DNA of 64,000 nucleotides from G942493375 sp942493375. GTDB lineage: Bacteria > Armatimonadota > UBA5829. The translations under genes were made by a program, and so were the position numbers. This document shows positions 9,760 to 17,569 of this stretch, piece by piece. The notes beneath the pieces are model-generated. The model saw only the letters and a list, made by a program, of their open reading frames with translations. It was not told the origin of the DNA and did no database searches. Location: contig OW818698.1 of assembly GCA_942493375.1 (NCBI GenBank), positions 1,302,001 through 1,366,000 of the forward strand, in the 5' to 3' direction. Numbering within the stretch: position 1 is the first letter of the stretch; the number at the start of each line of letters is the position of its first letter.

Positions 9760-9831
9760 TTGTCATCCTGAGGAACGAAGGATCTGCTTTTTCTGGATGG
9801 AAAGCAGATCCTTCGTTCCTCAGGATGACAA
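9760..9831. repeat. Perfect 31-bp hairpin repeat of the TTGTCATCCTGAGG family
   Basis: The left arm 9760-9790 and right arm 9801-9831 are perfect reverse complements around a 10-nt loop. The arm begins TTGTCATCCTGAGGAACGAA. Related hairpins occur at 29228-29299, 36009-36079 and 52214-52296, with a truncated copy at 16634-16663 and a diverged relative at 17326-17385. Confidence 0.85.
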
Positions 9832-9859
9832 TTTTCCCATACTACTGACTCGTCATTGA

Positions 9860-9888
9860 TTGCCAGGAATTGATCTGGTTTGTATAAT
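9860..9888 (+). promoter_or_regulatory. Sigma70-type promoter for the DEP-motif hydrolase
   Basis: TTGCCA at 9860-9865 and TATAAT at 9883-9888 are separated by 17 bp. The start codon of the following gene is 55 bp downstream. Confidence 0.7.
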
Positions 9889-9942
9889 ACCGTGTAAACG
9901 ATAAAATGCTGGAATGTGATTTGTTTTGAAAGGATATTCAGA

Positions 9943-11331
9943 ATGCTTAATAGACATTGGATGAAACGTGGGTTGTTTGTCGGGATGCTGATGTTAGTGG
10001 TGGGTGTTACTTGCACTGCGGCTTTCTGCTTTGAAGTTACACCTGCGATGAAAGCGTTGATAAAGAAGAACGAATCTCTTGGGCTGAAGAAATTTCCTAT
10101 CAGTTTCTGGAGCTATACTAACCTGAGGCAGCATGGCAAGGTTATGACTGAGGCTGAGGTTAAGTCGTGGGCTGATGCTGGTTTTACTGTGCCTCAGAGT
10201 CCGACGTTTGATCCAAAGGACAAGGCTCAGAAAGCCCATATTATCAAGATCCTGCAGTGGGCTGACAAGTATGGGATGAAACTTGTTCTGACCGATCCAC
10301 GGGGTTATGCTCAGATCGGTAAGGATGGCAAGGTAACTCCTGATTATGCGGATGGAATCCGGGCAGCTGTTAAGGATTTCGGGAAGTATCCGGCGTTGTT
10401 TGGTTTCCATGTGGGGGATGAACCAGGTGCAAGTACAAAGGATGCTTTCTTTGAATGCTGCAGACTGCAGAAGGAAGCGGCCCCCAAACTTCATCCGTTT
10501 GCAAACCTGCTTCCTTACTTCCCATGGATCCTGGATATTGCAGGTACCGACAGCTGGCCAAATTATCTGGATGAATATGCTAAGAAGACAAAGGCAGATC
10601 TGGTAGGCTATGACTGCTATGTTCAGATGAATCCCGGTGATGACGGATGGAATGTTTACTACCAGAACCTGAAATATAACCGGGAAGCATCACTGAGAAA
10701 TGGTATTCCTTTCTGGAATACTGTTCTGTCGGTCGGACACTATAATTACAGAGTCCCTAACCAGGATGAACTCAAGTGGCAGTTCAATACATCGATTGCA
10801 TCCGGGGCCAATGGGATTGTCTATTTCTATTACTATGTGCGTGAACCTGAAGCCAACTACCGGATGTCTCCGGTGGATGAGCACTGGGAGAAGACTACCA
10901 CATACTACAGCATCCAGCGTTACCAGAAGAGCTTTCACCGGCGATATGGGGACTTGTTCAACCATCTGGCATCTACAAGGGTCAGTTTTATAAACAAGAC
11001 ATTTGGTGATGGAGAGCTGTTTACACCGAACGAACTTGTAAAGAAAATCGACTGTGGACCTACTGACATAATGGTTGTAGGTGAGTTCACGGATGTAAAC
11101 GGCAAACGCTATGCAATGTTCGTCAACAACAGTATGACTAACAACTCTCAGTTCCATATAACATTCCCAAAAGGCGCCCGGGTATTCTCTCTTGACTGGT
11201 ATAACCACGAATATGAGGGTGGTGCTTACTGCTGCAATGGTTATGCACCGGATGCCGAAGGAAACTCTGTCCACCATATATTCCTTGCTCCAGGGCAGGA
11301 GGCTGTCTACCGGGTGGAAGTGGGGAAATAG
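9943..11331 (+). CDS. Secreted TIM-barrel glycosidase-like protein (DEP motif)
   Basis: 462 residues from ATG 9943, chosen because GAAAGGA lies 8-13 bp upstream; an earlier GTG at 9916 lacks a ribosome binding site. A signal peptide covers about residues 1-26. The body looks like a beta/alpha barrel: SFWSYTNLRQHG, WADAGFTVPQSP and GMKLVLTDPRGY, then an acidic site GFHVGDEPG near residue 165. The same D-E-P motif recurs in several secreted proteins of this window and in GH42/GH123-like clans. A C-terminal beta module (residues about 360-462, YAMFVNNSMTNNSQFHITFP) may be a glycosidase accessory domain. I cannot name its family or substrate. Confidence 0.7.
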   Translation: MLNRHWMKRGLFVGMLMLVVGVTCTAAFCFEVTPAMKALIKKNESLGLKKFPISFWSYTNLRQHGKVMTEAEVKSWADAGFTVPQSPTFDPKDKAQKAHIIKILQWADKYGMKLVLTDPRGYAQIGKDGKVTPDYADGIRAAVKDFGKYPALFGFHVGDEPGASTKDAFFECCRLQKEAAPKLHPFANLLPYFPWILDIAGTDSWPNYLDEYAKKTKADLVGYDCYVQMNPGDDGWNVYYQNLKYNREASLRNGIPFWNTVLSVGHYNYRVPNQDELKWQFNTSIASGANGIVYFYYYVREPEANYRMSPVDEHWEKTTTYYSIQRYQKSFHRRYGDLFNHLASTRVSFINKTFGDGELFTPNELVKKIDCGPTDIMVVGEFTDVNGKRYAMFVNNSMTNNSQFHITFPKGARVFSLDWYNHEYEGGAYCCNGYAPDAEGNSVHHIFLAPGQEAVYRVEVGK

Positions 11332-11446
11332 GCTTTAAGCTATAGACTTTAGGAAGGGAGTCAATGCTCCGTTACGAACGGGTTGTTTGACCCGCATATA
11401 AAATGCACTCAGGCCTCCCTTCCTATAGTCTAAAGCCTAAAGTCTT
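11330..11446. repeat. Imperfect inverted repeat, GACTTTAGGAAGGGAG type
   Basis: The sequence GACTTTAGGAAGGGAG at about 11345-11360 faces CTCCCTTCCTATAGTC at about 11415-11430. Related words recur near 46290-46330 and 50033-50070. It lies directly after the hydrolase stop, before the tRNA promoter. Confidence 0.5.
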
Positions 11447-11458
11447 CCCTTCTGTCTG

Positions 11459-11488
11459 TTGACACCTAATGGGTGAACATGATAATAT
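11459..11488 (+). promoter_or_regulatory. Promoter of tRNA-Gly
   Basis: TTGACA at 11459-11464 and TAATAT at 11483-11488 (18-bp spacer; GATAAT two bases earlier is an alternative). The mature tRNA starts 12 bp after the -10 box. Confidence 0.7.
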
Positions 11489-11500
11489 ATTGAGTCACGA

Positions 11501-11576
11501 GCGGGAGTAGCTCAATTGGTAGAGCGCTAGCCTTCCAAGCTGGATGTCGCGGGTCCGAGTCCCGTCTCCCGCTCCA
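11501..11576 (+). tRNA. tRNA-Gly (anticodon TCC)
   Basis: The full cloverleaf can be folded by eye. The acceptor arm is GCGGGAG with CTCCCGC. The D arm closes GCTC with GAGC. The anticodon arm is CTAGC with GCTGG around CTTCCAA. The T arm is GCGGG with CCCGT. The discriminator is T and the CCA end is encoded. Anticodon TCC reads GGA/GGG glycine codons. Confidence 0.95.
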
Positions 11577-11599
11577 AATTTTTGAATATCACCAAACAG

Positions 11600-11628
11600 G
11601 CAACGGAGTATATCTCTGTTGCTTTTTT
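11600..11628 (+). terminator. Rho-independent terminator of tRNA-Gly
   Basis: GCAACGGAG pairs with CTCTGTTGC (one G-T wobble) and is followed by six Ts at 11623-11628. The next gene begins 30 bp later, so the tRNA is probably transcribed on its own. Confidence 0.75.
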
Positions 11629-11657
11629 GTTTTTAACTCAATATGGAGGTATGTAGG

Positions 11658-12668
11658 ATGCTGTGCAAGAGATTTGGACAACTGACTATAACGAAATCAT
11701 TCATATTGCCTGAGGTTAAACTTGAATCAGGAAAACAAGCTATCGCATATTGGAGTCAAAAAGGTTTTGTGTTTCCCCGATTGTCAGACAAGGCTATAGT
11801 CGGCAGGCGTGGTTCATCCTGGCGCAATTTTGTATTTTGCAGTTTGAACAGTCTGAAAACAAAGTTAATAGTTCTTATCGATGAATCGAATCACTGCACT
11901 TGTACTTTGGATATAAAAACAGGCATACAGCCAATAACTCCAGAGAATGAAAAACACTGGCTTTTAGAACTGGATACGTTTGAGAGTTTCATGCTGCACG
12001 GTGATTTGAAAGAACAGGATTACAAGTTGCAGCGCACGCTGGACAGGCAACAGACGGCTAGAAGAATAGTTGCAAGAATTACTGCAACTGCAACTGTCTT
12101 TGCAATACTGTGGGTGTACCTAATACGTTTTAGTCCCATTTCCCATGATGTGATGCGCCGTTCTTCCTCGCATGGTCATTACTGGACTGTCTCCACGCAG
12201 CTTGCATTGGGTCTCACTCCTGATTGGTCGGATTTGAAGGAATCGATATGGGGCCGCCAACCAGCGATAGCAGAGCTGCTTGTCCGGCATGGCGTGAATA
12301 TAGAGCATCAATGGCTCTCAGGAGAACCCAATGGTCCTCCGCTAGCCTGGGCGTTGATGTATGGTGAGAAGGATATCGCCAGGATGCTGCTCAAACATGG
12401 AGCACATGCCGATTATAAGCCGCGTTTCCACGGCAAAAACACTGCTCTGCATATGGCTGTAGAACTCAACGATCCTGAATTGGTGAACATGCTTCTCAAG
12501 AATGGTGCGAATCCGAATGCTGCTGACGATTGTGGAACTACTCAATTGATGCTGGCAATTCACTATAATCGACCTAAGATTGCAGAAATTCTCCGTAAGG
12601 TTGGAGCGAAAGAGAGTTCGAAGACTATTGTACGTGGCGGTCGGTATTGTTATTATGCAGATAAGTGA
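11658..12668 (+). CDS. Membrane-anchored ankyrin-repeat protein
   Basis: 336 residues from ATG 11658, which has GGAGGT 7 bp upstream; the ATG at 11643 overlaps that site. Residues about 1-130 are a YcxB-like or unknown soluble region with beta character. One transmembrane helix follows (about 138-158, IVARITATATVFAILWVYL). The C-terminal part has about three ankyrin repeats (LAWALMYGEKDIARMLLKHG, TALHMAVELNDPELVNMLLK, TQLMLAIHYNRPKIAEILRK). Ankyrin repeats bind protein partners; here the partner is unknown. It faces the prepilin gene with a shared terminator between them. Confidence 0.75.
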   Translation: MLCKRFGQLTITKSFILPEVKLESGKQAIAYWSQKGFVFPRLSDKAIVGRRGSSWRNFVFCSLNSLKTKLIVLIDESNHCTCTLDIKTGIQPITPENEKHWLLELDTFESFMLHGDLKEQDYKLQRTLDRQQTARRIVARITATATVFAILWVYLIRFSPISHDVMRRSSSHGHYWTVSTQLALGLTPDWSDLKESIWGRQPAIAELLVRHGVNIEHQWLSGEPNGPPLAWALMYGEKDIARMLLKHGAHADYKPRFHGKNTALHMAVELNDPELVNMLLKNGANPNAADDCGTTQLMLAIHYNRPKIAEILRKVGAKESSKTIVRGGRYCYYADK

Positions 12669-12734
12669 GATTTATTCTGTTTCTGTATATACAAGCTGGT
12701 TATAAATGCCGTCACATGCCCGGTGTAATATTAA

Positions 12735-12768
12735 GAGCCCCTGATATATACTATCGGGGGCTTTTTTG
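12735..12768. terminator. Terminator between convergent genes
   Basis: AGCCCCTGATA and TATCGGGGGCT form a stem followed by TTTTTT at 12762-12767. On the other strand the stem is preceded by few As, so it serves mainly the ankyrin gene, but it also lies just beyond the stop of the prepilin gene. Confidence 0.75.
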
Positions 12769-12786
12769 ACTTCACAGAAGAAGGTA

Positions 12787-13392
12787 TTAATCGTCAGCCA
12801 GGGTCCACATTACATCAGTGACTCCAACATCGAATCTTCGTTTTGACGTACCTACATGGCCATCAAAAAACGTGACATTGAATCTCTCAGAGTGGCGATA
12901 TGAAATATGGCCTTCATTTGCCCAGTAACTTGGAACTCTGGTATTCTGATTTCCATCAGCGATCATATATGTTTCAGAGGGTTTTGGAACTCCTGCATCA
13001 TTAGGACCATTGCACATGTCTTCCGCAGGATTATAACTCCTTGCGATGGGTATGACACAGGCGACCCCTTCACCGCTTGGACAGTGGAATATCTGTTCAT
13101 TCTTGGTATAAGGGACTAGTAAGTCCATCCACCAAAATGCATTAGTCCCACAACTCGATGCCCGAGTTCCACCCGGACCGGTAGCAGGGAAGCTAAGCGG
13201 GTATGTTTCATCATAATCTTGCTTGTAACTCATTACCGCGAGCCCAATCTGCTTCAAATTGCTGGCACAACTGGACTGTCTTGCTTTTTCCCGTGCTTTT
13301 GCGAAAACAGGGAAGAGGATAGCTGCCAGTATAGCTATGATAGCAATAACAACTAGCAACTCAATCAAAGTAAAACCTTTTTTCTGCTTCAT
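12787..13392 (-). CDS. Type II/IV-pilin-like protein with H-X9-DG C-terminus (prepilin 1)
   Basis: 201 residues from ATG 13392, chosen because AAAGGAG lies 9 bp upstream; a longer frame exists but lacks a site. The N-terminus MKQKKG^FTLIELL is a class III signal: cleavage after Gly6, methylated Phe, and Glu at position +5. The hydrophobic helix and AREKARQSSCASNLKQIGLA follow the DUF1559/G-H family pattern abundant in Armatimonadota and Planctomycetes. The C-terminus ends with H-SERFNVTFF-DG, the H-X9-DG motif. Its products are pseudopilin-like surface or secretion proteins of unknown function. A paralogue lies upstream on the same strand with its own promoter. Confidence 0.92.
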   Translation of the reverse strand: MKQKKGFTLIELLVVIAIIAILAAILFPVFAKAREKARQSSCASNLKQIGLAVMSYKQDYDETYPLSFPATGPGGTRASSCGTNAFWWMDLLVPYTKNEQIFHCPSGEGVACVIPIARSYNPAEDMCNGPNDAGVPKPSETYMIADGNQNTRVPSYWANEGHISYRHSERFNVTFFDGHVGTSKRRFDVGVTDVMWTLADD

Positions 13393-13425
13393 TTCATTAA
13401 CTCCTTTGGTTAAATTATTGTCTGG

Positions 13426-13454
13426 ACTATAACATATTATGCCACTAGAGTCAA
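13426..13454 (-). promoter_or_regulatory. Sigma70 promoter of prepilin 1
   Basis: On the minus strand TTGACT (13454-13449) and TATAGT (13431-13426) are 17 bp apart, 34 bp before the start codon. The TATAGTCC box is shared with the paralogue's promoter. Confidence 0.75.
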
Positions 13455-13514
13455 CTTGCATTTGTTACGTGTTCATTTATTTGCCATTTTCAGCTTCTAT
13501 TCATACGAGTTATT

Positions 13515-13564
13515 ATATGTGCCAATATTACGTAGTTTTGGGTCTACGTAATATTGGCACATAT
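13515..13564. repeat. Perfect 21-bp inverted repeat upstream of prepilin 1
   Basis: Arms 13515-13535 and 13544-13564 (core CCAATATTACGTAG) are perfect reverse complements around the 8-nt loop TTTTGGGT. No T-run follows on either side, so it is not an obvious terminator. It lies about 60 bp upstream of the prepilin 1 -35 box. Confidence 0.85.
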
Positions 13565-13762
13565 TAATATATTACGCTTACCGAGACAATATAAAAAGAT
13601 ATTGAAGAGATAACAACAGCGTTGTGTTGGAGGTGATGAACACTGATATATACGTAGATTATGCCATGAATGCTAATATGAGAGAACTCCAGTAACCACG
13701 TCAATGAGTAATCTCGATAGCGATTCTACGTTCTGGTAGTGGTGTCGAAAACGAGTATATAC

Positions 13763-13800
13763 CTAAAAAAAAGCCCCCCGATGTCCGGCACCGGGGGCTT
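13763..13800 (-). terminator. Terminator of prepilin 2
   Basis: Read on the minus strand, AAGCCCCC / GGGGGCTT form a GC-rich stem (13771-13800) followed by a run of eight Ts (plus-strand As at about 13765-13772). It starts 12 bp after the prepilin 2 stop. Confidence 0.85.
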
Positions 13801-13812
13801 AGAACATGATTA

Positions 13813-14427
13813 TCAGTCTTCAGCCAGTGACCACATTGTATCTGTAGTATTGACAGGGAAACTTCGGTTGGATGAAGTTACGTGGCCGTCAAAGAACACT
13901 ACATTAAAGCGTTCAGAGTGTCTGTATGCAATGTGTCCAGCGTTTGCCCAGTAGGCAGGTATCTGGTTGTTGCCGGCGCCATCAGCTGCCATATAGGTTG
14001 CTGAAGGAACAGGTATATTTGCGTCCTTTGCACCTGTCATCTCAGAGTTTGCATTATAACTGCGATGATATACAGGTGTAACTAGACAGTTGCTGCTTTC
14101 ACCACTCGGGCAAATCCATATCTGGTCATTCTTGGTATATGGTGCTAATGCATCGATCCAGAAGAAACCAGTTGCAATACCGCAATTCGGATATCCCCTG
14201 GTGCCACCAGGTCCTGAAGATGGCCAGTTTAATGGATGAGTTTCATCGTAGTCCTGTTTGTACTGTGCAATTGAAAGCCCGATCTGCTTCAAATTGCTGG
14301 CACAACTGGACTGCCTTGCTTTTTCTCGAGCTTTTGCAAAGACAGGGAAGAGGATGGCTGCCAGTATCGCTATAATAGCAATAACAACTAGCAACTCAAT
14401 CAAAGTAAAACCTTTATTTTGTTTCAA
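13813..14427 (-). CDS. Type II/IV-pilin-like protein with H-X9-DG C-terminus (prepilin 2)
   Basis: 204 residues. The start is TTG at 14427, supported by GGGAG 9 bp upstream and by exact alignment with the paralogue's MKQ-KGFTLIELL start. The first 50 residues are almost identical to prepilin 1, including the cleavage glycine, Glu+5 and the SSCASNLKQIGL segment. The middle differs (NWPSSGPGGTRGYPNCG), and the end again has an H-X9-DG motif and a WSLAED close. A recent duplication with divergence of the exposed globular part is likely. It has its own promoter and terminator, so the two genes are separate transcription units. Confidence 0.92.
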   Translation of the reverse strand: MKQNKGFTLIELLVVIAIIAILAAILFPVFAKAREKARQSSCASNLKQIGLSIAQYKQDYDETHPLNWPSSGPGGTRGYPNCGIATGFFWIDALAPYTKNDQIWICPSGESSNCLVTPVYHRSYNANSEMTGAKDANIPVPSATYMAADGAGNNQIPAYWANAGHIAYRHSERFNVVFFDGHVTSSNRSFPVNTTDTMWSLAED

Positions 14428-14463
14428 TCTACTAGACTCCCTTTTTCTTGATTTATTGATAGG

Positions 14464-14493
14464 ACTATATCACGGAAAAGAACTGCCTGTCAA
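14464..14493 (-). promoter_or_regulatory. Sigma70 promoter of prepilin 2
   Basis: Minus strand TTGACA (14493-14488), 18-bp spacer, TATAGT (14469-14464), 37 bp before the TTG start. Confidence 0.75.
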
Positions 14494-14745
14494 TAGATAT
14501 ATAATGGGTTTTGTATTTATTGTAATATATTCACACATTCCAATGATGCTAAACACATGGATTTTAAATACACATCAGTATGCACACAGTTCCTTAGCTA
14601 TTAAACACGTTTGTGGATATGCGCAGGATAACTGGATGAGGATAGAATCAGGCAGAAATATCAAAGCACACCGCCATTTAAGCTCAATGACAGTGTGCTG
14701 AGTTTTTTACTATATCTATACGGTATATCCAGAGTAGATCAGATA

Positions 14746-16605
14746 TCACTCCCAGACATACACATGCACCTGCCAGGGGCCGAAGGTATCGGTCCAGCGG
14801 GTGTCGATGGATGACGTGGTTCGGCAGGCCCTTTCTTCGTTGAAGACATCGATCTTTTTCGATGATCCGGCGATGGTGGAGAAGGTGGCGCTGACTTTTT
14901 TGTCTGATGCGTTGGCTGCTATCAGAGCCCATTGTTTGCCGTTGTTGAACAGTACCGAATGCAGCCATTCTCCGGATGGGATTGCTGTCACATATCTGCG
15001 CATCAGATCACCCATCAACCGGTGGCCTGTGAGGAATGGGGTCAGTTCGCGGAGTTCCTGGTTCATTGTCTTTATACCAGGCCATAGAGGCGATCTGCTG
15101 AGTACCGGGTCTCCACTCAGTCCCGGAAATTCTGCATAGGCGTAGCAGACCGTTCCTCTGGCGCCCTGTGCGATACAATCGTAGGTCATAAACCTGTATT
15201 CAGAGAGGTTCGGCTGCCTCTTCTTGTGTATGTCATATGCCTGGACATAAGGGATCAGAAGCCGCTGGCCCTGGGTTTCCTTGTATTCCACGGCTACTCT
15301 GAAACCTATCTCCAGCGGTGGACCTAAAGGCACCGGATAGACATCTGTGCCCATTATCTCTCCTGCGTTCATATATGCTTTGTAAAGCATCGGAGCACCT
15401 ATATTGATAGAGAGCGGATGGGCAGGATCCATTGTTTTTGTGGCCTTGTATATGTTCTCACACTCCTGCGGGAGTTCATTTCTCAGGTCGGGTTCGTCAT
15501 TGGTGTTCCACATAGCAAGAGCCGGATGTGTCTTAAGCTTTGTGACCCTCTCATCTATCCCCCAAATGTCAGGCCAGACTTTGAGTTTATTAGCCTGTGC
15601 TGCATCCATAACTTTCTGCGGATCTGCACAGTTCATTGTGAATGCAAATGTATTGAACCCGGCTGCTGCTACTTCCTCGACCTGCTGCTCCATTGGAGGG
15701 ATCTTCTTGCTCCACTCCTGGTTGGCCCACTGAATGCCTCCACTGGCCACGTGGTGAATGCTTAATGGAAAGAACGGCTGATTGTCCACCAGCACTGCTC
15801 CAGTATCACTGATGAGCTTCTGGAGCCTTCCCCTGTCGATATCACTTGCACGTTTGGTGCCGTCGATTTGTGCCTTTACGAGAGCACATGCATTTGTGAT
15901 GAATGGAGCCCAATCGTTGGCATCGAACAGGAGGTTGTCCCAGACCTGCAGTGAACATACAACAAGGAGTCCCTTACCTACGCTGCGCTCTAGTAGGACA
16001 GGCTGGTCAAAATCGTTCCACGCCATTTTGTTCCATGAATTGCTGACATCAGCATATCCATGTTGACCATTGAAAGGCATTGAGGGCCTGAACATCGGGC
16101 CGGTTACTGGATCAGGATCACAAAGCAATGGAGAGTGGCGGTCCCAACGGGCTATTGAGACAGCATTATCACCAATCATATGTGATGGACGCTCTGTCTT
16201 CAGCTTAATCTCGTCCGGAAAAAGAGCATTTGCAAGCCTGCTGGAATCAGGAGAGGTAGCGATTACCAGTCCCCCTTTTTCCAGGAAAGACTTTATGACA
16301 GGAGATATCGGAGCAATGTCCGTTGGCGAAAAGGAATCACACAACAGGAGCACATCGCGGTCTGCAACTTTGTCGCTCCAGTCTTTTACAGGGGAAGAGG
16401 AATCGAAACGTATGGTATCATCCCATTTGAGATTCTTGATTACCCAGTCATATTGGTTTTTTGAATATTGGCTTGAGACTATTGCGCATTTGTGGGTAGA
16501 TGTGGTCATGTTTTCACCAGCTTTCGTGGAGGTTGGAGATAAGACAATAGTCAGAATTGTTATTGCCATCGTGATTATTGGCAGTTTATATAGATATAGA
16601 TTCAT
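14746..16605 (-). CDS. Secreted TIM-barrel hydrolase-like protein with N-terminal glutaminase-like fold
   Basis: 619 residues with a signal peptide (about 1-29). Residues about 35-250 resemble a class I glutamine-amidotransferase-like or ThuA-like Rossmann module (DVLLLCDSFSPTDIAP, FLEKGGLVIATSPDSSRLA, GKGLLVVCSLQVWDN). Residues about 270-560 look like a glycosidase barrel with ALAMWNTNDEPD as the acidic motif and a late strand ARGTVCYAYAEF. A small beta domain ends the protein. This pairing is seen in beta-galactosidase-like proteins where the amidotransferase-like domain helps oligomerisation, but here it is N-terminal. The substrate is unknown. It is downstream of the phosphatase gene on the same strand. 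Confidence 0.65.
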   Translation of the reverse strand: MNLYLYKLPIITMAITILTIVLSPTSTKAGENMTTSTHKCAIVSSQYSKNQYDWVIKNLKWDDTIRFDSSSPVKDWSDKVADRDVLLLCDSFSPTDIAPISPVIKSFLEKGGLVIATSPDSSRLANALFPDEIKLKTERPSHMIGDNAVSIARWDRHSPLLCDPDPVTGPMFRPSMPFNGQHGYADVSNSWNKMAWNDFDQPVLLERSVGKGLLVVCSLQVWDNLLFDANDWAPFITNACALVKAQIDGTKRASDIDRGRLQKLISDTGAVLVDNQPFFPLSIHHVASGGIQWANQEWSKKIPPMEQQVEEVAAAGFNTFAFTMNCADPQKVMDAAQANKLKVWPDIWGIDERVTKLKTHPALAMWNTNDEPDLRNELPQECENIYKATKTMDPAHPLSINIGAPMLYKAYMNAGEIMGTDVYPVPLGPPLEIGFRVAVEYKETQGQRLLIPYVQAYDIHKKRQPNLSEYRFMTYDCIAQGARGTVCYAYAEFPGLSGDPVLSRSPLWPGIKTMNQELRELTPFLTGHRLMGDLMRRYVTAIPSGEWLHSVLFNNGKQWALIAANASDKKVSATFSTIAGSSKKIDVFNEERACRTTSSIDTRWTDTFGPWQVHVYVWE

Positions 16606-16633
16606 TATTTACACCTGTTATTTACGAGCGGGT

Positions 16634-16663
16634 TTGTCATCCTGAGGAACGAAGGATGACAAT
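16634..16663. repeat. Truncated copy of the TTGTCATCCTGAGG hairpin
   Basis: TTGTCATCCTGAGGAACGAA is followed at once by GGATGACAA, so the inner part of both arms has been lost. It touches the stop codon of the phosphatase gene. Confidence 0.7.
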
Positions 16664-17298
16664 TACGTGTCCTCGTCTCTCTCGGTAACTTCTAACGATT
16701 CGGCGTGGTGGGTGTCGTTCAAGAGCTTGATACTGGATTTCTTTCCTATTTCCAGGATAGATAGACTGGCGTTTGCGAATATGAATACCTTGCCTAACTC
16801 TGGTGGTATTTTAGTCATGGCAAGGACCAGCCCCCTGAGGCTTCCTCCGTGGCAGACTGCACATATGGTGGATTCTTCAGGATGATTGGCGACAAGATAC
16901 TGCAGAAACTCTGCGCATCTGGCTATGACATCCAGAGTAGACTCACCCTCGGGAATTCTCGTAGCAGGATCGTTCTTTCGCCACTCATTGGCAGCTTCCG
17001 GAAACTTTGCGGCTGCCTCTTCACGTGTAAATCCCTGCAGGACGCCGAAACTTCGTTCCCGGAGAAGAACGGACCGGGTGACATCCAGACCGACTGTTTT
17101 GGATACCTCACCTGCTGTCTCTATAGCTCTGCCAAGGTCACTGGAATATAAAGCATCGAACTCCACATGCTTCACTCGCCTGGCTGCGGCTTTTGCCTGT
17201 CTGCGGCCAAGAGCTGTGAGTGGGGTGTCCATCTGACCCTGGATTCTTCCCTGCAGATTAAATTCGGTCTCACCGTGTCTGATTAAATATAAGAGCAA
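16663..17298 (-). CDS. Histidine phosphatase family protein (phosphoglycerate-mutase-like)
   Basis: 211 residues from TTG 17298. This start is chosen because GGAGG lies 5 bp upstream and the protein then begins MLLYLIRHGETEFN; a longer frame from ATG 17331 would begin inside a hairpin repeat without a ribosome binding site. The family signature is complete: RHGE near residue 7 with the phosphorylated histidine, LTALGRRQA, YSSDLGRAIETA, a catalytic Glu in RERSFG, and the second histidine in AVCHGGSLRG. Substrates in the family include phosphosugars and alpha-ribazole-5'-phosphate (CobC). There are no cobalamin genes nearby, so a specific role is not assigned. Confidence 0.88.
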   Translation of the reverse strand: MLLYLIRHGETEFNLQGRIQGQMDTPLTALGRRQAKAAARRVKHVEFDALYSSDLGRAIETAGEVSKTVGLDVTRSVLLRERSFGVLQGFTREEAAAKFPEAANEWRKNDPATRIPEGESTLDVIARCAEFLQYLVANHPEESTICAVCHGGSLRGLVLAMTKIPPELGKVFIFANASLSILEIGKKSSIKLLNDTHHAESLEVTERDEDT

Positions 17299-17325
17299 TT
17301 TTGCCTCCGTATTGCATTTCATTTG

Positions 17326-17385
17326 TGTCATTCTGAACGCAGTGAAGAATCTGCTTTGAGATTCTTCACTGCGTTCAGAATGACA
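17326..17385. repeat. Perfect 27-bp hairpin repeat (TGTCATTCTGAACG type)
   Basis: Arms 17326-17352 and 17359-17385 are perfect reverse complements with a 6-nt loop GCTTTG. The outer bases resemble the TTGTCATCCTGAGG family but the inner arm differs, so it is a sister family. A second ACGGCAGGCTGGAAGCC repeat follows at 17518-17545. Confidence 0.8.
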
Positions 17386-17569
17386 ATTTTACCACTATAC
17401 TGAATTGTTACTCATTCGAAAATAGAATATATTCGTCCCTTAGTAGCGAGTCCGGCAGGTTTTCGCTGCAGGCGAAAATCGAAAGGACTCATGCTACGAT
17501 TCCTAAGAAATCCTGGGACGGCAGGCTGGAAGCCCGCACCACAATCATGCATCTGTATCCGAAACGTTA

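Noticed and set aside
16886..17236. 116-residue plus-strand frame opposite the phosphatase gene
   Set aside because: Shadow of a gene with full RHG phosphatase motifs.
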